From Marinobacterium_D sp050908845 (lineage in GTDB: Bacteria; Pseudomonadota; Gammaproteobacteria; Pseudomonadales; Balneatricaceae), in NCBI RefSeq assembly GCF_050908845.1, contig NZ_CP194171.1:310001-374000 (forward strand): a stretch of DNA of 64,000 nt, given 5' to 3'. How positions within the stretch are numbered: position 1 is the stretch's first letter; each line of letters opens with the position of its first letter. The notes beneath the pieces are model-generated. The model made no database searches, was not told the DNA's origin, and saw nothing but the letters and a program-made list of their open reading frames with translations. Shown in pieces: positions 31,842-39,496 of this stretch. A program made the translations under genes and the position numbers.

Positions 31842-33989
31842 ATGAAATTGATTACAAGGCTGTTTATCGGATTAGTGGTCCTTGTCGTTCTTCTGATCGG
31901 CGCCGGAGGTATTCTCCTCGGCTTCGTTATCGATCCGAACGATTACCGCGGCGACATAGAGCAGGCCGCACGCGAGCAGGGCATCGAACTGGAGATCAAT
32001 GGTGAGATCGGCTGGTCGGTCTTTCCCTGGCTCGGCCTGGATGTAAGCGACATCGATCTGCGCTACCCGGACAAGCCGGGCCTGGCCCGACTGGGACAGG
32101 CACAGGTCTCGGTCAAGCTGCTGCCGCTGATCAGCGGCAGCGTGGAAATGAGCAGCGTGCAGGTCAACGGCCTCAAACTGAACCTGATCAGCACCGGTCA
32201 AAGTAACAACTGGACCCCGGCCGATACCCAGGCCCAGCCGGCCACTGAAGAGAGCACCGCCGATACCGGCGATAGCCCGGCAGGTCGCGGGATCAGCTCC
32301 TTTGCCATCGAAGAGATTGTCCTCAGCGATGCACTGATCAATTATGTGGACGAAGGTGCCGGCAGCCGGGTGGAGATCAGTAACCTGAACCTGACCACCG
32401 GCATGCTGACGCCGAATACCCCGATCCCGCTGGAACTGAGCGCCGATATCCGCCAGTTCAGTAACGACACCGAGTCACTCTCGCTCAGCACCAACCTGAC
32501 CGGCGATGCCCTGCTGGACCTGGACACCCAGCGCTACCAGCTCAACGGCATCGTCGCCAATACCCGTATCCAGAGCCTGGCCCTCGGCGGCGAGCCGCTT
32601 GAGCTGGCTATTGAAGCGAACCTGGACGTGGATCTGGATGATCAGCTCGCCAACGTCGGCATTCAGAAGCTGGCGATCGCAGAGCTCAGTGCCAATGGCC
32701 AGCTCAGCGTGGAACAGTTCAGCAACCCGGTCATCAAGGGCGGCCTGATGGTTGACGACTTCAACCTGAAGCAGCTGCTGACCTCGCTGGGACAGACCGC
32801 GCCCGAAACCGCCGATCCGGATGCCCTGACCCGCGTTGGTCTGAGCACCACCCTGGGCGGAACCGCGAACACCCTGACGCTGGACCCGCTGGCGATCCAT
32901 CTGGACGACACCCGATTTGACGGTAAGGCCAGCCTGGATCTGACCAGCCTGGCCCAGACCCTTGTCCTCAAGGGCGACAGCTTCAACGCCGACCGCTACC
33001 TGCCACCGGCCAACGAATCCGGCAACGCGGCAGGCGAGGGCAGCGCCAGCTCGGATAACGGCAATAAGGAGCGCTGGTCGAAAGAGGAGATCATCCCGCT
33101 GGAGCCGCTGCAGGCACTGAACCTGGATGCCAGCTTTGACCTGGGCAAACTGACCATCGCCGGTATCGACGCCAAAAACATCGGACTGACACTGAGCGCC
33201 CATGACGGCCTGGTCAACCTGAGCCGCATCAACGCCGACATGTATTCCGGCACCCTGCGCAACAGCGCCAAGCTGGACGCGCGCCAGAAACCGCTGAAGA
33301 TCAATATCAGCGAAAAGATCAGCGGCATCCAGCTTGGCGAGCTGCTGACCGAACTGGCGGGCGAAGCGCCGATCACCGGTACTTTCAGCTCCGATGCGCT
33401 GCTCAGCGCCCAGGGGCAGTCGATGCACGCCATCATCAACTCCCTGGGGGGCATGCTCAACATCAAGGCTGCCGATGGTGTTATCGAGGGCATCAGCATG
33501 GCGCAGACCATCTGCCAGGGGATCAACAATGTGGCCAGCCTGGGTATCAACAGCGAGCAGGTGGACCAGTCCACGCCGTTCGCCGATATGGGCGGCAGTT
33601 TCAATATCACCAACGGCGTGGTCAGCAACAAGGACCTGACCGCCAACCTGGACGCGATGCAGATGACCGGCCGCGGCAGCGTGAACCTGCCCCAGGCGCT
33701 GATCGACTACCGCCTGGGCATGACCATCAAGGAGAACCTGTTCAAGCAGACCTGCTCCGTAAACAACCGCCTGGAAGGCGTGGAGTTCCCGGTGAACTGC
33801 AAGGGCTCCTTCGATACACCGCCGGCGCAGATGTGCCGACCGGACCCCAGCATCTTCGCCAACCTGCTCAAGGCCCAAGCGCAGAAAAAGGTCGAGGAAG
33901 AGGTTGGCAGCAAAATCGAAGAGAAACTGGGTGAAAAGCTCGGTGGAGAAGGTGCCAAATCATTGATCAAAGGGTTGTTTGGAAACTGA
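31842..33989 (+). CDS. asmA: AsmA family protein
   Basis: The 715-residue protein has an N-terminal membrane anchor (MKLITRLFIGLVVLVVLL) and the AsmA core DPNDYRGDIEQAAREQ followed by GEIGWSVFPWLGLDVSDIDL. A C-terminal AsmA_2 region contains GGMLNIKAADGVIEGISM and ends with repeated Lys/Glu helices. AsmA-like proteins span the periplasm as lipid-transfer bridges and affect outer-membrane assembly. The open frame extends far upstream, but only the ATG at 31842, with AGGA upstream, makes sense. It overlaps mutY by one base (TGATG). Confidence 0.92.
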   Translation: MKLITRLFIGLVVLVVLLIGAGGILLGFVIDPNDYRGDIEQAAREQGIELEINGEIGWSVFPWLGLDVSDIDLRYPDKPGLARLGQAQVSVKLLPLISGSVEMSSVQVNGLKLNLISTGQSNNWTPADTQAQPATEESTADTGDSPAGRGISSFAIEEIVLSDALINYVDEGAGSRVEISNLNLTTGMLTPNTPIPLELSADIRQFSNDTESLSLSTNLTGDALLDLDTQRYQLNGIVANTRIQSLALGGEPLELAIEANLDVDLDDQLANVGIQKLAIAELSANGQLSVEQFSNPVIKGGLMVDDFNLKQLLTSLGQTAPETADPDALTRVGLSTTLGGTANTLTLDPLAIHLDDTRFDGKASLDLTSLAQTLVLKGDSFNADRYLPPANESGNAAGEGSASSDNGNKERWSKEEIIPLEPLQALNLDASFDLGKLTIAGIDAKNIGLTLSAHDGLVNLSRINADMYSGTLRNSAKLDARQKPLKINISEKISGIQLGELLTELAGEAPITGTFSSDALLSAQGQSMHAIINSLGGMLNIKAADGVIEGISMAQTICQGINNVASLGINSEQVDQSTPFADMGGSFNITNGVVSNKDLTANLDAMQMTGRGSVNLPQALIDYRLGMTIKENLFKQTCSVNNRLEGVEFPVNCKGSFDTPPAQMCRPDPSIFANLLKAQAQKKVEEEVGSKIEEKLGEKLGGEGAKSLIKGLFGN

Positions 33990-35074
33990 TGACCAGCCTG
34001 ACACCGATTGAGATGACACCCGCAGAGTTCCATGGCGCCGTGCTGGACTGGTTTGACCAGCACGGCCGTAAGGACCTTCCCTGGCAGCAGGAGAAGCTCG
34101 CCTACAACACCTGGGTCTCTGAGATCATGCTGCAGCAGACCCAGGTTGCCACGGTGATTCCCTACTACCAGCGCTTCATGGAGCGTTTCCCGGACGTACA
34201 CTCCCTGGCCTATGCGGATATAGATGAGGTACTGCACCTCTGGACAGGCCTGGGTTATTACGCCCGCGCCCGCAACCTGCACAAGGCTGCGCAGATCGTC
34301 AGCCGCGACTTCGGCGGCGAATTCCCGCTCAGCGTGGGCGAGCTGGAGCAGCTGCCCGGTATCGGCCGATCAACCGCCGGTGCGATCCTGTCGATCTCCA
34401 GCGGACGCCGTGCCGCCATCCTCGACGGCAACGTCAAACGGGTCCTGGCGCGGTGCTACGCGGTGGAAGGCTGGTCCGGCCAGACCGCGGTGCAGAAAAA
34501 ACTCTGGAGCCTGGCCGAGCGCAATACGCCGGATCATCGCGTCGGTGACTACACCCAGGCGATGATGGACCTGGGCGCCACGCTCTGCACCCGCAGCAAG
34601 CCAAGCTGTCTGCTGTGTCCCTTACAGCCCTCCTGTAAAGCCTTTGCACTGGGGCTCACCGACAAGCTGCCTTCACCCAAGCCAAAGAAGACCCTGCCGG
34701 TAAAGCAGACGCAGATGCTGATCATCCGCAACACAGACGATCACATCCTGCTGGCCCAGCGCCCACCCACAGGTATCTGGGGTGGCCTGTGGAGTCTGCC
34801 GGAGGTGCAGGATCTGCGCGACGCGCCAGCTGAACTGGGCCTTCAGATCGACAAAGCCACGCCGCTTGAGCCGCTGCGTCACACCTTCAGCCACTATCAC
34901 CTGGATATCACCCCGGTACTGGTGAGCCTGAAAGACCCTACAAACTGCGTCATGGAAGGCCCGCCGACACTCTGGTATAACACCGACCAACCACAAAATA
35001 TTGGCCTGGCCGCACCGGTGAAAAAGCTACTGCACTCCATCACCGGCACCAGCAAAACGGGAGACAAACCATGA
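33989..35074 (+). CDS. mutY: Adenine DNA glycosylase MutY
   Basis: The 361-residue enzyme removes adenine mispaired with 8-oxoguanine. It has RKDLPWQ, the catalytic Glu in SEIMLQQTQVATVIPYY, the helix-hairpin-helix LPGIGRSTAGAIL with Asp in ILDGNVKRVL, and a 4Fe-4S ligand set C-x6-C-x2-C-x5-C in CTRSKPSCLLCPLQPSC. A NUDIX-like recognition domain follows (~230-355). It overlaps yggX downstream (ATGA). Confidence 0.97.
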   Translation: MTSLTPIEMTPAEFHGAVLDWFDQHGRKDLPWQQEKLAYNTWVSEIMLQQTQVATVIPYYQRFMERFPDVHSLAYADIDEVLHLWTGLGYYARARNLHKAAQIVSRDFGGEFPLSVGELEQLPGIGRSTAGAILSISSGRRAAILDGNVKRVLARCYAVEGWSGQTAVQKKLWSLAERNTPDHRVGDYTQAMMDLGATLCTRSKPSCLLCPLQPSCKAFALGLTDKLPSPKPKKTLPVKQTQMLIIRNTDDHILLAQRPPTGIWGGLWSLPEVQDLRDAPAELGLQIDKATPLEPLRHTFSHYHLDITPVLVSLKDPTNCVMEGPPTLWYNTDQPQNIGLAAPVKKLLHSITGTSKTGDKP

Positions 35075-35349
35075 GCCGCACAGTTATCTGCCGCAAATAC
35101 AAAAAAGAGATGGAAGGCCTGGAGCGTCCGCCGTACCCGGGAGCACTGGGGCAGGATATCTACGACAACGTCTCCAAGCAGGCATGGCAGGAGTGGACCG
35201 ACCACCAGACCATGCTGATCAACGAAAAACACCTGAGCCTGATGGACCCGAACAGCCGCAAATACCTGCAGGAAGAGATGAAGAAATTCCTCTCCGGCGA
35301 AGAGTACGACAAGGCTGAAGGCTACGTACCGCCATCCGAGAGCAACTAA
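35071..35349 (+). CDS. yggX: Fe(2+)-trafficking / oxidative damage protection protein YggX
   Basis: The 92-residue protein starts MSRTVICRKYKKEMEGLERPPYPG and ends with EEYDKAEGYVPP, both diagnostic of YggX. It protects iron-sulfur clusters such as that of MutY from oxidative damage. The 4-base overlap with mutY fits the conserved mutY-yggX pair. Confidence 0.97.
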   Translation: MSRTVICRKYKKEMEGLERPPYPGALGQDIYDNVSKQAWQEWTDHQTMLINEKHLSLMDPNSRKYLQEEMKKFLSGEEYDKAEGYVPPSESN

Positions 35350-35373
35350 ATAAAGAAAAGTGAAAACAAGGCG

Positions 35374-35402
35374 TTGACACCCTCAATCAAGTCGGGTTTA
35401 AT
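35374..35402 (+). promoter_or_regulatory. Promoter of tRNA-Phe
   Basis: A perfect -35 TTGACA (35374-35379), 17-base spacer and -10 TTTAAT (35397-35402) lie 12 bases upstream of the mature tRNA start. Confidence 0.88.
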
Positions 35403-35414
35403 ATGCGCCTCGTT

Positions 35415-35490
35415 GCCCGGATAGCTCAGTCGGTAGAGCAGGGGATTGAAAATCCCCGTGTCGGTGGTTCGATTCCGCCTCCGGGCACCA
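35415..35490 (+). tRNA. tRNA-Phe (GAA)
   Basis: This 76-base cloverleaf has acceptor stem GCCCGGA/TCCGGGC, D arm with AGCTCAGTCGGTAGAGC, anticodon stem GGGGA/TCCCC with anticodon GAA, T arm GGTTCGATTCC and an encoded CCA. It adjoins a decayed integrase and probably served as an attachment site. Confidence 0.97.
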
Positions 35491-35494
35491 CTAC

Positions 35495-35824
35495 TTAAGA
35501 GGCTTGCACTAGATGCAGGCCTTTTTTGTATCTGGCGTGTGCCGGTAATCTGCCTCCAACCTGTCCCGCCACCGCTTTTAAGTGCTCTCCCGCCATATGC
35601 GCGTGCCGCAGCACCCTGTCGAACGACGACCAACCTCCCAACTCCATTAACTCGTACAGACTGGTTCCTCTTTGCACGTGCCATGACGCCCAGGTGTGCC
35701 TGAGATCATGCCAGCGAAAATCGGTAATCCCCGCCCGTTCCAGTGCGCGCGCCCAAGCTTTAGCGGAAGTCCGCTCCACCGGTTCCCCTTGGTAGGTAAA
35801 GCAATACTCGGGAGAACCAGTCAA
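35495..35824 (-). pseudogene. Decayed tyrosine-type integrase (C-terminal fragment)
   Basis: About 110 residues of a phage-type integrase remain, with the catalytic HDLRHTWASWHV box and the C-terminal GGWSSFDRVLRHAHMA. The nucleophilic Tyr expected in RYAH is His here (codon 35603-35605, CAC for TAC). The N-terminal and core-binding domains are missing; the frame continues upstream without integrase similarity to a TAG at 35927-35929. The gene ends 5 bases from tRNA-Phe, the usual place for an element inserted at a tRNA. It should be inactive. Confidence 0.85.
35501..35527 (+). terminator. Terminator of tRNA-Phe
   Basis: GGCTTGCA pairs with TGCAGGCC (one wobble pair) around a short loop and is followed by six T (35522-35527). 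It lies 10 bases after the tRNA and within the end of the integrase remnant. Confidence 0.82.
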
Positions 35825-35926
35825 GCACGGCTTGTATAGAGTTTTCAGTTTTGGGTGTGCCTGGAAAGCTATGAGTAAGCGTGTGGGACGGCCAGGGCAA
35901 TGAAGTTCTTGCCAGCAGGACCAAGA

Positions 35927-36082
35927 CTATATGAGGTTAAGCAGATATTTGCTTTCTAAAGTCGCCTGGGCGATTTCAGCTGCCATTAAGTAATGTTCGT
36001 GCAGCTTGGCCCAGGCTTGCCGTACTTGCGGTCTGGTTAGCTCTTTAAGCTCATCGGCCAGATGGCGCCAGGTCTCACCGTA
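35927..36082 (-). pseudogene. Gene fragment of unknown origin in the tRNA-Phe island remnant
   Basis: About 52 codons read YGETWRHLADELKELT and then a helical, charged stretch ending in a TAG at 35927. There is no convincing start codon, and the 5' side runs into the end of the lipoprotein gene. It is probably the tail of a lost gene. No family is recognised. Confidence 0.4.
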
Positions 36083-36317
36083 CCGGGTACTTACCCCAAC
36101 GGTAACCTTGCATTTTCATACAGCTTTGAATGAGCTGCTGTTTCTCCGCACGACTCGAAATTTTCGCCATGCCAACGTTATATTGGCACTCAGATTCATG
36201 TGTAACAGCTTGGTCGTAAGAAGCTCCTTCTTTCGACCAGAACTGCTTATAAGCCGGGCCACCTGTTGCACAGGCGGTGAGAGATATAGACGTTAGGAGA
36301 AGGGCAAATTTCTTCAT
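36075..36317 (-). CDS. Small lipoprotein of unknown function
   Basis: The 80-residue product begins MKKFALLLTSISLTAC, a lipoprotein signal with lipobox LTAC. The mature part has a few further cysteines (ECQYN, SCMKMQGY). AAGGA lies upstream of the ATG at 36317. It sits in the AT-richer remnant next to tRNA-Phe and looks acquired. The C terminus runs into unrelated sequence and may be altered. Confidence 0.65.
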   Translation of the reverse strand: MKKFALLLTSISLTACATGGPAYKQFWSKEGASYDQAVTHESECQYNVGMAKISSRAEKQQLIQSCMKMQGYRWGKYPVR

Positions 36318-36432
36318 TTTTCGATCCTTGAAAGCCATATATTAGTGACGCCATATAACTAGAGTTTATGTTTAACTGTCTACCCATATTGAGAGCAAAT
36401 AACACTGTGAATGAACAGCGCGCTATCGAATA

Positions 36433-36783
36433 TCACTTCCCTTCTGCGATATACCTCGTATAGATAGCGCACTGTTTTTTGGATTCTCGAGCAGTAGTTT
36501 CGGTAGGCCTTTGCCGGTGCATGCGCTGCCAATCATTACATGCAGTGGCCAACGCTACTCCTTTCGAACTTTTGATTCGATGTGCTCGTTCTGCCGCAAG
36601 CTTACGCTCATTTTTTTCGGTCCAAATAGCGTTCTGTTGCTTAAGCTGGTTGGACATAGCTTCTGCTGCCACTTTTAGTTGGTATGCGGCGAATTGCGCT
36701 GAAAGATAGTTCGATAGCAAATTGCCTGAACAAACAGCAATCGTGATCGTTAGGAATAACGCGAGATAGTTTGAAGCATTCAT
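36433..36783 (-). CDS. Small membrane-anchored protein of unknown function
   Basis: The 116-residue product has one N-terminal hydrophobic segment (~6-28), a charged helical middle that may form a coiled coil, and a C-terminal part with two cysteines around ACNDWQRMHRQRP and SKKQCAIYTRYIAEG. No function is assigned. Base composition is AT-richer than the neighbouring core genes, in line with transfer. Confidence 0.55.
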   Translation of the reverse strand: MNASNYLALFLTITIAVCSGNLLSNYLSAQFAAYQLKVAAEAMSNQLKQQNAIWTEKNERKLAAERAHRIKSSKGVALATACNDWQRMHRQRPTETTARESKKQCAIYTRYIAEGK

Positions 36784-37181
36784 GCCGGCTCAACATCCAT
36801 GTTGCATTGAGTCTGCACTATAGCGAATCAAGAGCAAAAGCAGCATTCTTAAATGTCGTGACTATGTCTTTTTTGCCTTTATCTCTGAAATCGTTTCCCG
36901 ACAACCATTCTGGACCAGCGTTCTCGCAGCGGATACTCGGCCTGGAGACCCGTTGGACGATCAGCGTTCACCAGAGCTTGGAGTTCGCCAATTCACTCTA
37001 TCCAAGCCTGAAAGCGCTCTCACAGCTGCTCAAGCTCTCCTCGCTCGGCTGGATTCAGGACTTGAACACCTATATCGGTGTGGCGCTGAAGCTGGGCCTG
37101 AGTAATGAGTATGACGAGACGTCTGCGGAGGAAATGGAAAACGAATTCAGGTACAGCGCTTCGCTGGCCTGGACACTCTAA
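36771..37181 (+). CDS. Uncertain ORF, possible outer-membrane barrel fragment
   Basis: The last ~80 codons (from about 36940) end IGVALKLGLSNEYDE and FRYSASLAWTL, which recalls the C-terminal strands of DUF481/YdiY-type outer-membrane proteins. The first ~50 codons look non-coding. A remnant of a larger gene is more likely than an intact one. A competing minus-strand frame (37020-37205) was judged less protein-like. Confidence 0.35.
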   Translation: MKHSCRLNIHVALSLHYSESRAKAAFLNVVTMSFLPLSLKSFPDNHSGPAFSQRILGLETRWTISVHQSLEFANSLYPSLKALSQLLKLSSLGWIQDLNTYIGVALKLGLSNEYDETSAEEMENEFRYSASLAWTL

Positions 37182-37264
37182 CAGCCGGACGAAATCACTA
37201 GACATAAAACTCTGTCATTTGGCCAGATAGCTTGGTATCCGGCTTATCCAGCCTAATCCAATGA

Positions 37265-38098
37265 CTAGTCCGATGACTTGATCAGCAGTTTGTCCAGCAG
37301 ACGGTTTGGCAGTATCCGGCGCATCAGTCCCATTAAATGGGTCGGGAAGGTCACGTAGTAACGCGCCCTGGGGCGACGGCTTTCAATGGCATGACGCAGG
37401 GGTTTAAGCACCGCTTCCGAGGTCAGCGTAAAAGCAGGCTCCTTGCCCGGCTCCTGGTTGGCAAGCCGCGTTACAACCGCTTCATAGGTTTCCCGGTGCG
37501 CACTGCGCTCGATATCGATATTGGCGTTAAAGGCGGCGAAAGCGTTTTTGCGAAAGGCGCTTTCGATCGGGCCGGGTTCGATCAGGCTGACATGGATATT
37601 CGTACCGGCCAGTTCCAGCCTCAGGGTGTCTGTCAGTCCCTCCAGCGCGAATTTGGAGCAGTTATAGGCACCGCGGTACTTCAGCGCCACGAGACCGAGC
37701 ACCGACGAGTTCATGACGATTCTACCGCCGCCCTGACGCCGCATCACCGGCAGCACTCTGTTGGTCAATTCGAGCCAGCCCAGCACATTGGTCTCGAGCT
37801 GAGCCCGCATCACGTCACGGGAAAGGTCCTCGACGGCGCCGGGCTGGCCATAGGCGCCGTTGTTGAACAGTACATCCAGGGTTCCACCGGTGCGCTCAAG
37901 CACCTGGTCCACCGCGGCATGGATAGACGCACTGTCGTCCAGGTCCAGCTGCAGACTCTCCAGCCCCTCATCAGCCAATGCCTGCACATCGGCCAACTTC
38001 CTGGCGGTGGCAAAGACACGGTAACCCAGCTCATGCAGGCGCAATGCACAGTGGCGGCCGATGCCGCTGGAGCAGCCGGTTATCAGGATTGTTTTCAT
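37265..38098 (-). CDS. Short-chain dehydrogenase/reductase
   Basis: The 277-residue SDR has the nucleotide-binding TGCSSGIGRHCALRL, NNGAYG, the catalytic Ser (MNSSVLG) and YNCSKFALEGL for Tyr and Lys. The C-terminal ~25 residues include a hydrophobic RYYVTFPTHLMGLMRRILP that may contact the membrane. The ATG at 38098 starts directly at the conserved MKTILITG; the longer frame adds eight unlikely residues. The substrate is unknown. Confidence 0.9.
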   Translation of the reverse strand: MKTILITGCSSGIGRHCALRLHELGYRVFATARKLADVQALADEGLESLQLDLDDSASIHAAVDQVLERTGGTLDVLFNNGAYGQPGAVEDLSRDVMRAQLETNVLGWLELTNRVLPVMRRQGGGRIVMNSSVLGLVALKYRGAYNCSKFALEGLTDTLRLELAGTNIHVSLIEPGPIESAFRKNAFAAFNANIDIERSAHRETYEAVVTRLANQEPGKEPAFTLTSEAVLKPLRHAIESRRPRARYYVTFPTHLMGLMRRILPNRLLDKLLIKSSD

Positions 38099-38137
38099 GA
38101 TCCGTCCCTGTGGATAAGTCATCCCTGGCCCTGCGGC

Positions 38138-38398
38138 TTAAGAATCCTGAGCGGCACTCTCGGCGACAGCAGCCTCAGCGGGCTCGCCCTGCTCCTCAAG
38201 CTTGGCATTGAGACGCTTGATGTAGTTTTCCTGGGAATCCAGGTTCATCTTATCTTCCAGGCCCTGCAGTTGGAGACGGAAGTTCTCATCCTTCAGCTCT
38301 TTGTACTCCATGTACTGGTAGGCGTTGCCTCCGATAGAGGCCAGAACCAGCAGCGCAATGACGATCGCCGCATCCAGGTTAAGCGTGAACTTTTTCAA
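38138..38398 (-). CDS. Small membrane-anchored coiled-coil protein
   Basis: The 86-residue product starts at TTG 38398 behind AAAGGA, has one membrane segment (~9-27, AAIVIALLVLASIGG) and then a heptad-like charged helix (~30-67) with an Ala/Glu-rich tail. The upstream open frame to 38755 is not protein-like. The function is unknown. Confidence 0.65.
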   Translation of the reverse strand: MKKFTLNLDAAIVIALLVLASIGGNAYQYMEYKELKDENFRLQLQGLEDKMNLDSQENYIKRLNAKLEEQGEPAEAAVAESAAQDS

Positions 38399-38671
38399 TG
38401 GCAGGTTCCTTTCAAAGACGGGTGATACAGACCTCTGGAGGCTCTTTATACGCGCAACGGCCGGGCGTTCACAAGCGGTTAGCCAGCGAAAAGGGACCTC
38501 GGTCAGGCTTGCCGTGGTTCCTGGCAGCTTCGGCATAATGCTCGCCAGCTTCTTGTTGATGACAACAACCTGCGCACGCCAATAATGACGTACCGCCAAC
38601 CCAGGCATGTCATTACTGACACTAGTTTCACAAAAACTGACACCCAGCTTTGTAAAAGCCTCATGAAAACA

Positions 38672-38684
38672 GTTTGTTACAAAC
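38672..38684. promoter_or_regulatory. 13-base palindrome, candidate operator
   Basis: GTTTGT-T-ACAAAC is a perfect 6-bp inverted repeat around one base. It ends 21 bases before the sigma-54-like promoter, so it could bind a regulator of the small downstream gene. The regulator is unknown. Confidence 0.45.
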
Positions 38685-38705
38685 CATGACAAAAAGCGAA
38701 ACAGC

Positions 38706-38720
38706 TGGCATCTAACTTGC
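38706..38720 (+). promoter_or_regulatory. Candidate sigma-54 promoter
   Basis: TGGCA-TCTAAC-TTGC has the -24 GG and -12 GC elements with the required 10 bases between them and matches TGGCAC-N5-TTGC in all but one position. It lies 57 bases upstream of the 44-residue membrane-protein gene. Confidence 0.6.
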
Positions 38721-38777
38721 GATAAGCAGATTACAGGGCAAAACAATACGCCCATCCTGTTAGCAAGGAGAAATAAG

Positions 38778-38912
38778 ATGACTGCTATCCATCATAATGA
38801 TGAACGCTATGAAGAACTGGGCCTCGTACCATCGATCCTGATGGTGGTGGTCGGACTGGTTATCGCGATTACCCCGGCACTGGTACAGATCGGCCTGCTG
38901 ACCGCCGGCTAG
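38778..38912 (+). CDS. 44-residue single-helix membrane protein
   Basis: The ORF starts at ATG 38778 behind a strong AAGGAG site and encodes a polar N terminus (MTAIHHNDERYEELG) followed by one membrane helix (~18-42). It has a recognisable promoter upstream and a terminator 28 bases downstream, so it is a complete, independently transcribed small gene. The family is not recognised. Confidence 0.75.
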   Translation: MTAIHHNDERYEELGLVPSILMVVVGLVIAITPALVQIGLLTAG

Positions 38913-38940
38913 TCGGCACAAGCTCCCAAGCAACTGTTTT

Positions 38941-38965
38941 GCCCCGGCTGAGTCTGGGGCTTTTT
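38941..38965 (+). terminator. Terminator of the 44-residue protein gene
   Basis: GCCCC (38941-38945) pairs with GGGGC (38956-38960) and is followed by five T (38961-38965). Confidence 0.82.
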
Positions 38966-39139
38966 ATCGCCTGGCGCTTTTTATGAACTGAAGCGGCACA
39001 AAGAGAACCAGCAGATAGGCCTGGATAAGCCTAGACACGGATTATTCCGCCTGGAGGACGAACGCACGTCAGGCTCTAAAGAGCAAAAAAATAGGGAGAT
39101 AATTTACTTGGGAGGGAAGTACCAGCCGGTGAGTACCGG

Positions 39140-39226
39140 TGGTGCAGATGGGGAGACTCGAACTCCCACGCCCGTGAAGGCACTAGCACCTGAAGCTAGC
39201 GTGTCTACCAATTCCACCACATCTGC
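39140..39226 (-). tRNA. tRNA-Leu (CAG), downstream copy
   Basis: This 87-base class II tRNA on the minus strand has acceptor GCAGATG, anticodon stem CTAGC/GCTAG with anticodon CAG, a long variable arm, T arm GAGTTCGAGTC and encoded CCA. It is identical to the copy at 39335-39421, 108 bases upstream in the same transcript. Confidence 0.96.
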
Positions 39227-39334
39227 GTCGGTTTGTGCGGCTTTATGTCTCTTGCGAAACATGCGGCGCCGGACCGCCTTAACTCTACTTTCGACACTTT
39301 CGAACTTTTGCCGTTCAACACCACTTCAGGGAAG

Positions 39335-39421
39335 TGGTGCAGATGGGGAGACTCGAACTCCCACGCCCGTGAAGGCACTAGCACCTGAAGCTAGCGTGTC
39401 TACCAATTCCACCACATCTGC
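39335..39421 (-). tRNA. tRNA-Leu (CAG), upstream copy
   Basis: The sequence and structure are the same as the other copy, with encoded CCA. It lies nearest the promoter, so both tRNAs are probably cut from one precursor. Its 3' trailer can fold into a CACCACTT/AAGTGGTG hairpin. Confidence 0.96.
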
Positions 39422-39437
39422 TTCGAAAGTGGGGCGC

Positions 39438-39466
39438 ATTATATAGAGCGCCCCTGCGGTTGTGAA
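39438..39466 (-). promoter_or_regulatory. Promoter of the tRNA-Leu pair
   Basis: On the minus strand, -35 TTCACA (39466-39461), a 17-base spacer and -10 TATAAT (39443-39438) precede the tRNAs. A GC-rich discriminator (GCGCCCC) follows the -10, as expected for stringently controlled stable RNA promoters. Confidence 0.85.
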
Positions 39467-39496
39467 CCCCCTGTCAGCATCTTTTTTTCAATCGCT

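Larger units (their letters stand above)
38399..38777. other. Intergenic region with sigma-54-like promoter and palindrome
   Basis: This 379-base divergent gap carries the regulatory elements described separately (palindrome 38672-38684, sigma-54-like site 38706-38720). The remaining ~270 bases show no ORF with coding character and no RNA gene I can recognise. Confidence 0.5.

Noticed and set aside
32475..33878. 467-codon minus-strand ORF
   Set aside because: It is antisense to asmA and has the composition typical of mirror frames.
37020..37205. Minus-strand ORF of 61 codons
   Set aside because: It overlaps the more barrel-like plus-strand frame and has no recognisable domain or ribosome site.
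39108..39446. 112-codon plus-strand ORF with an internal 29-residue duplication
   Set aside because: The duplication is simply the two tRNA-Leu genes read through as protein.
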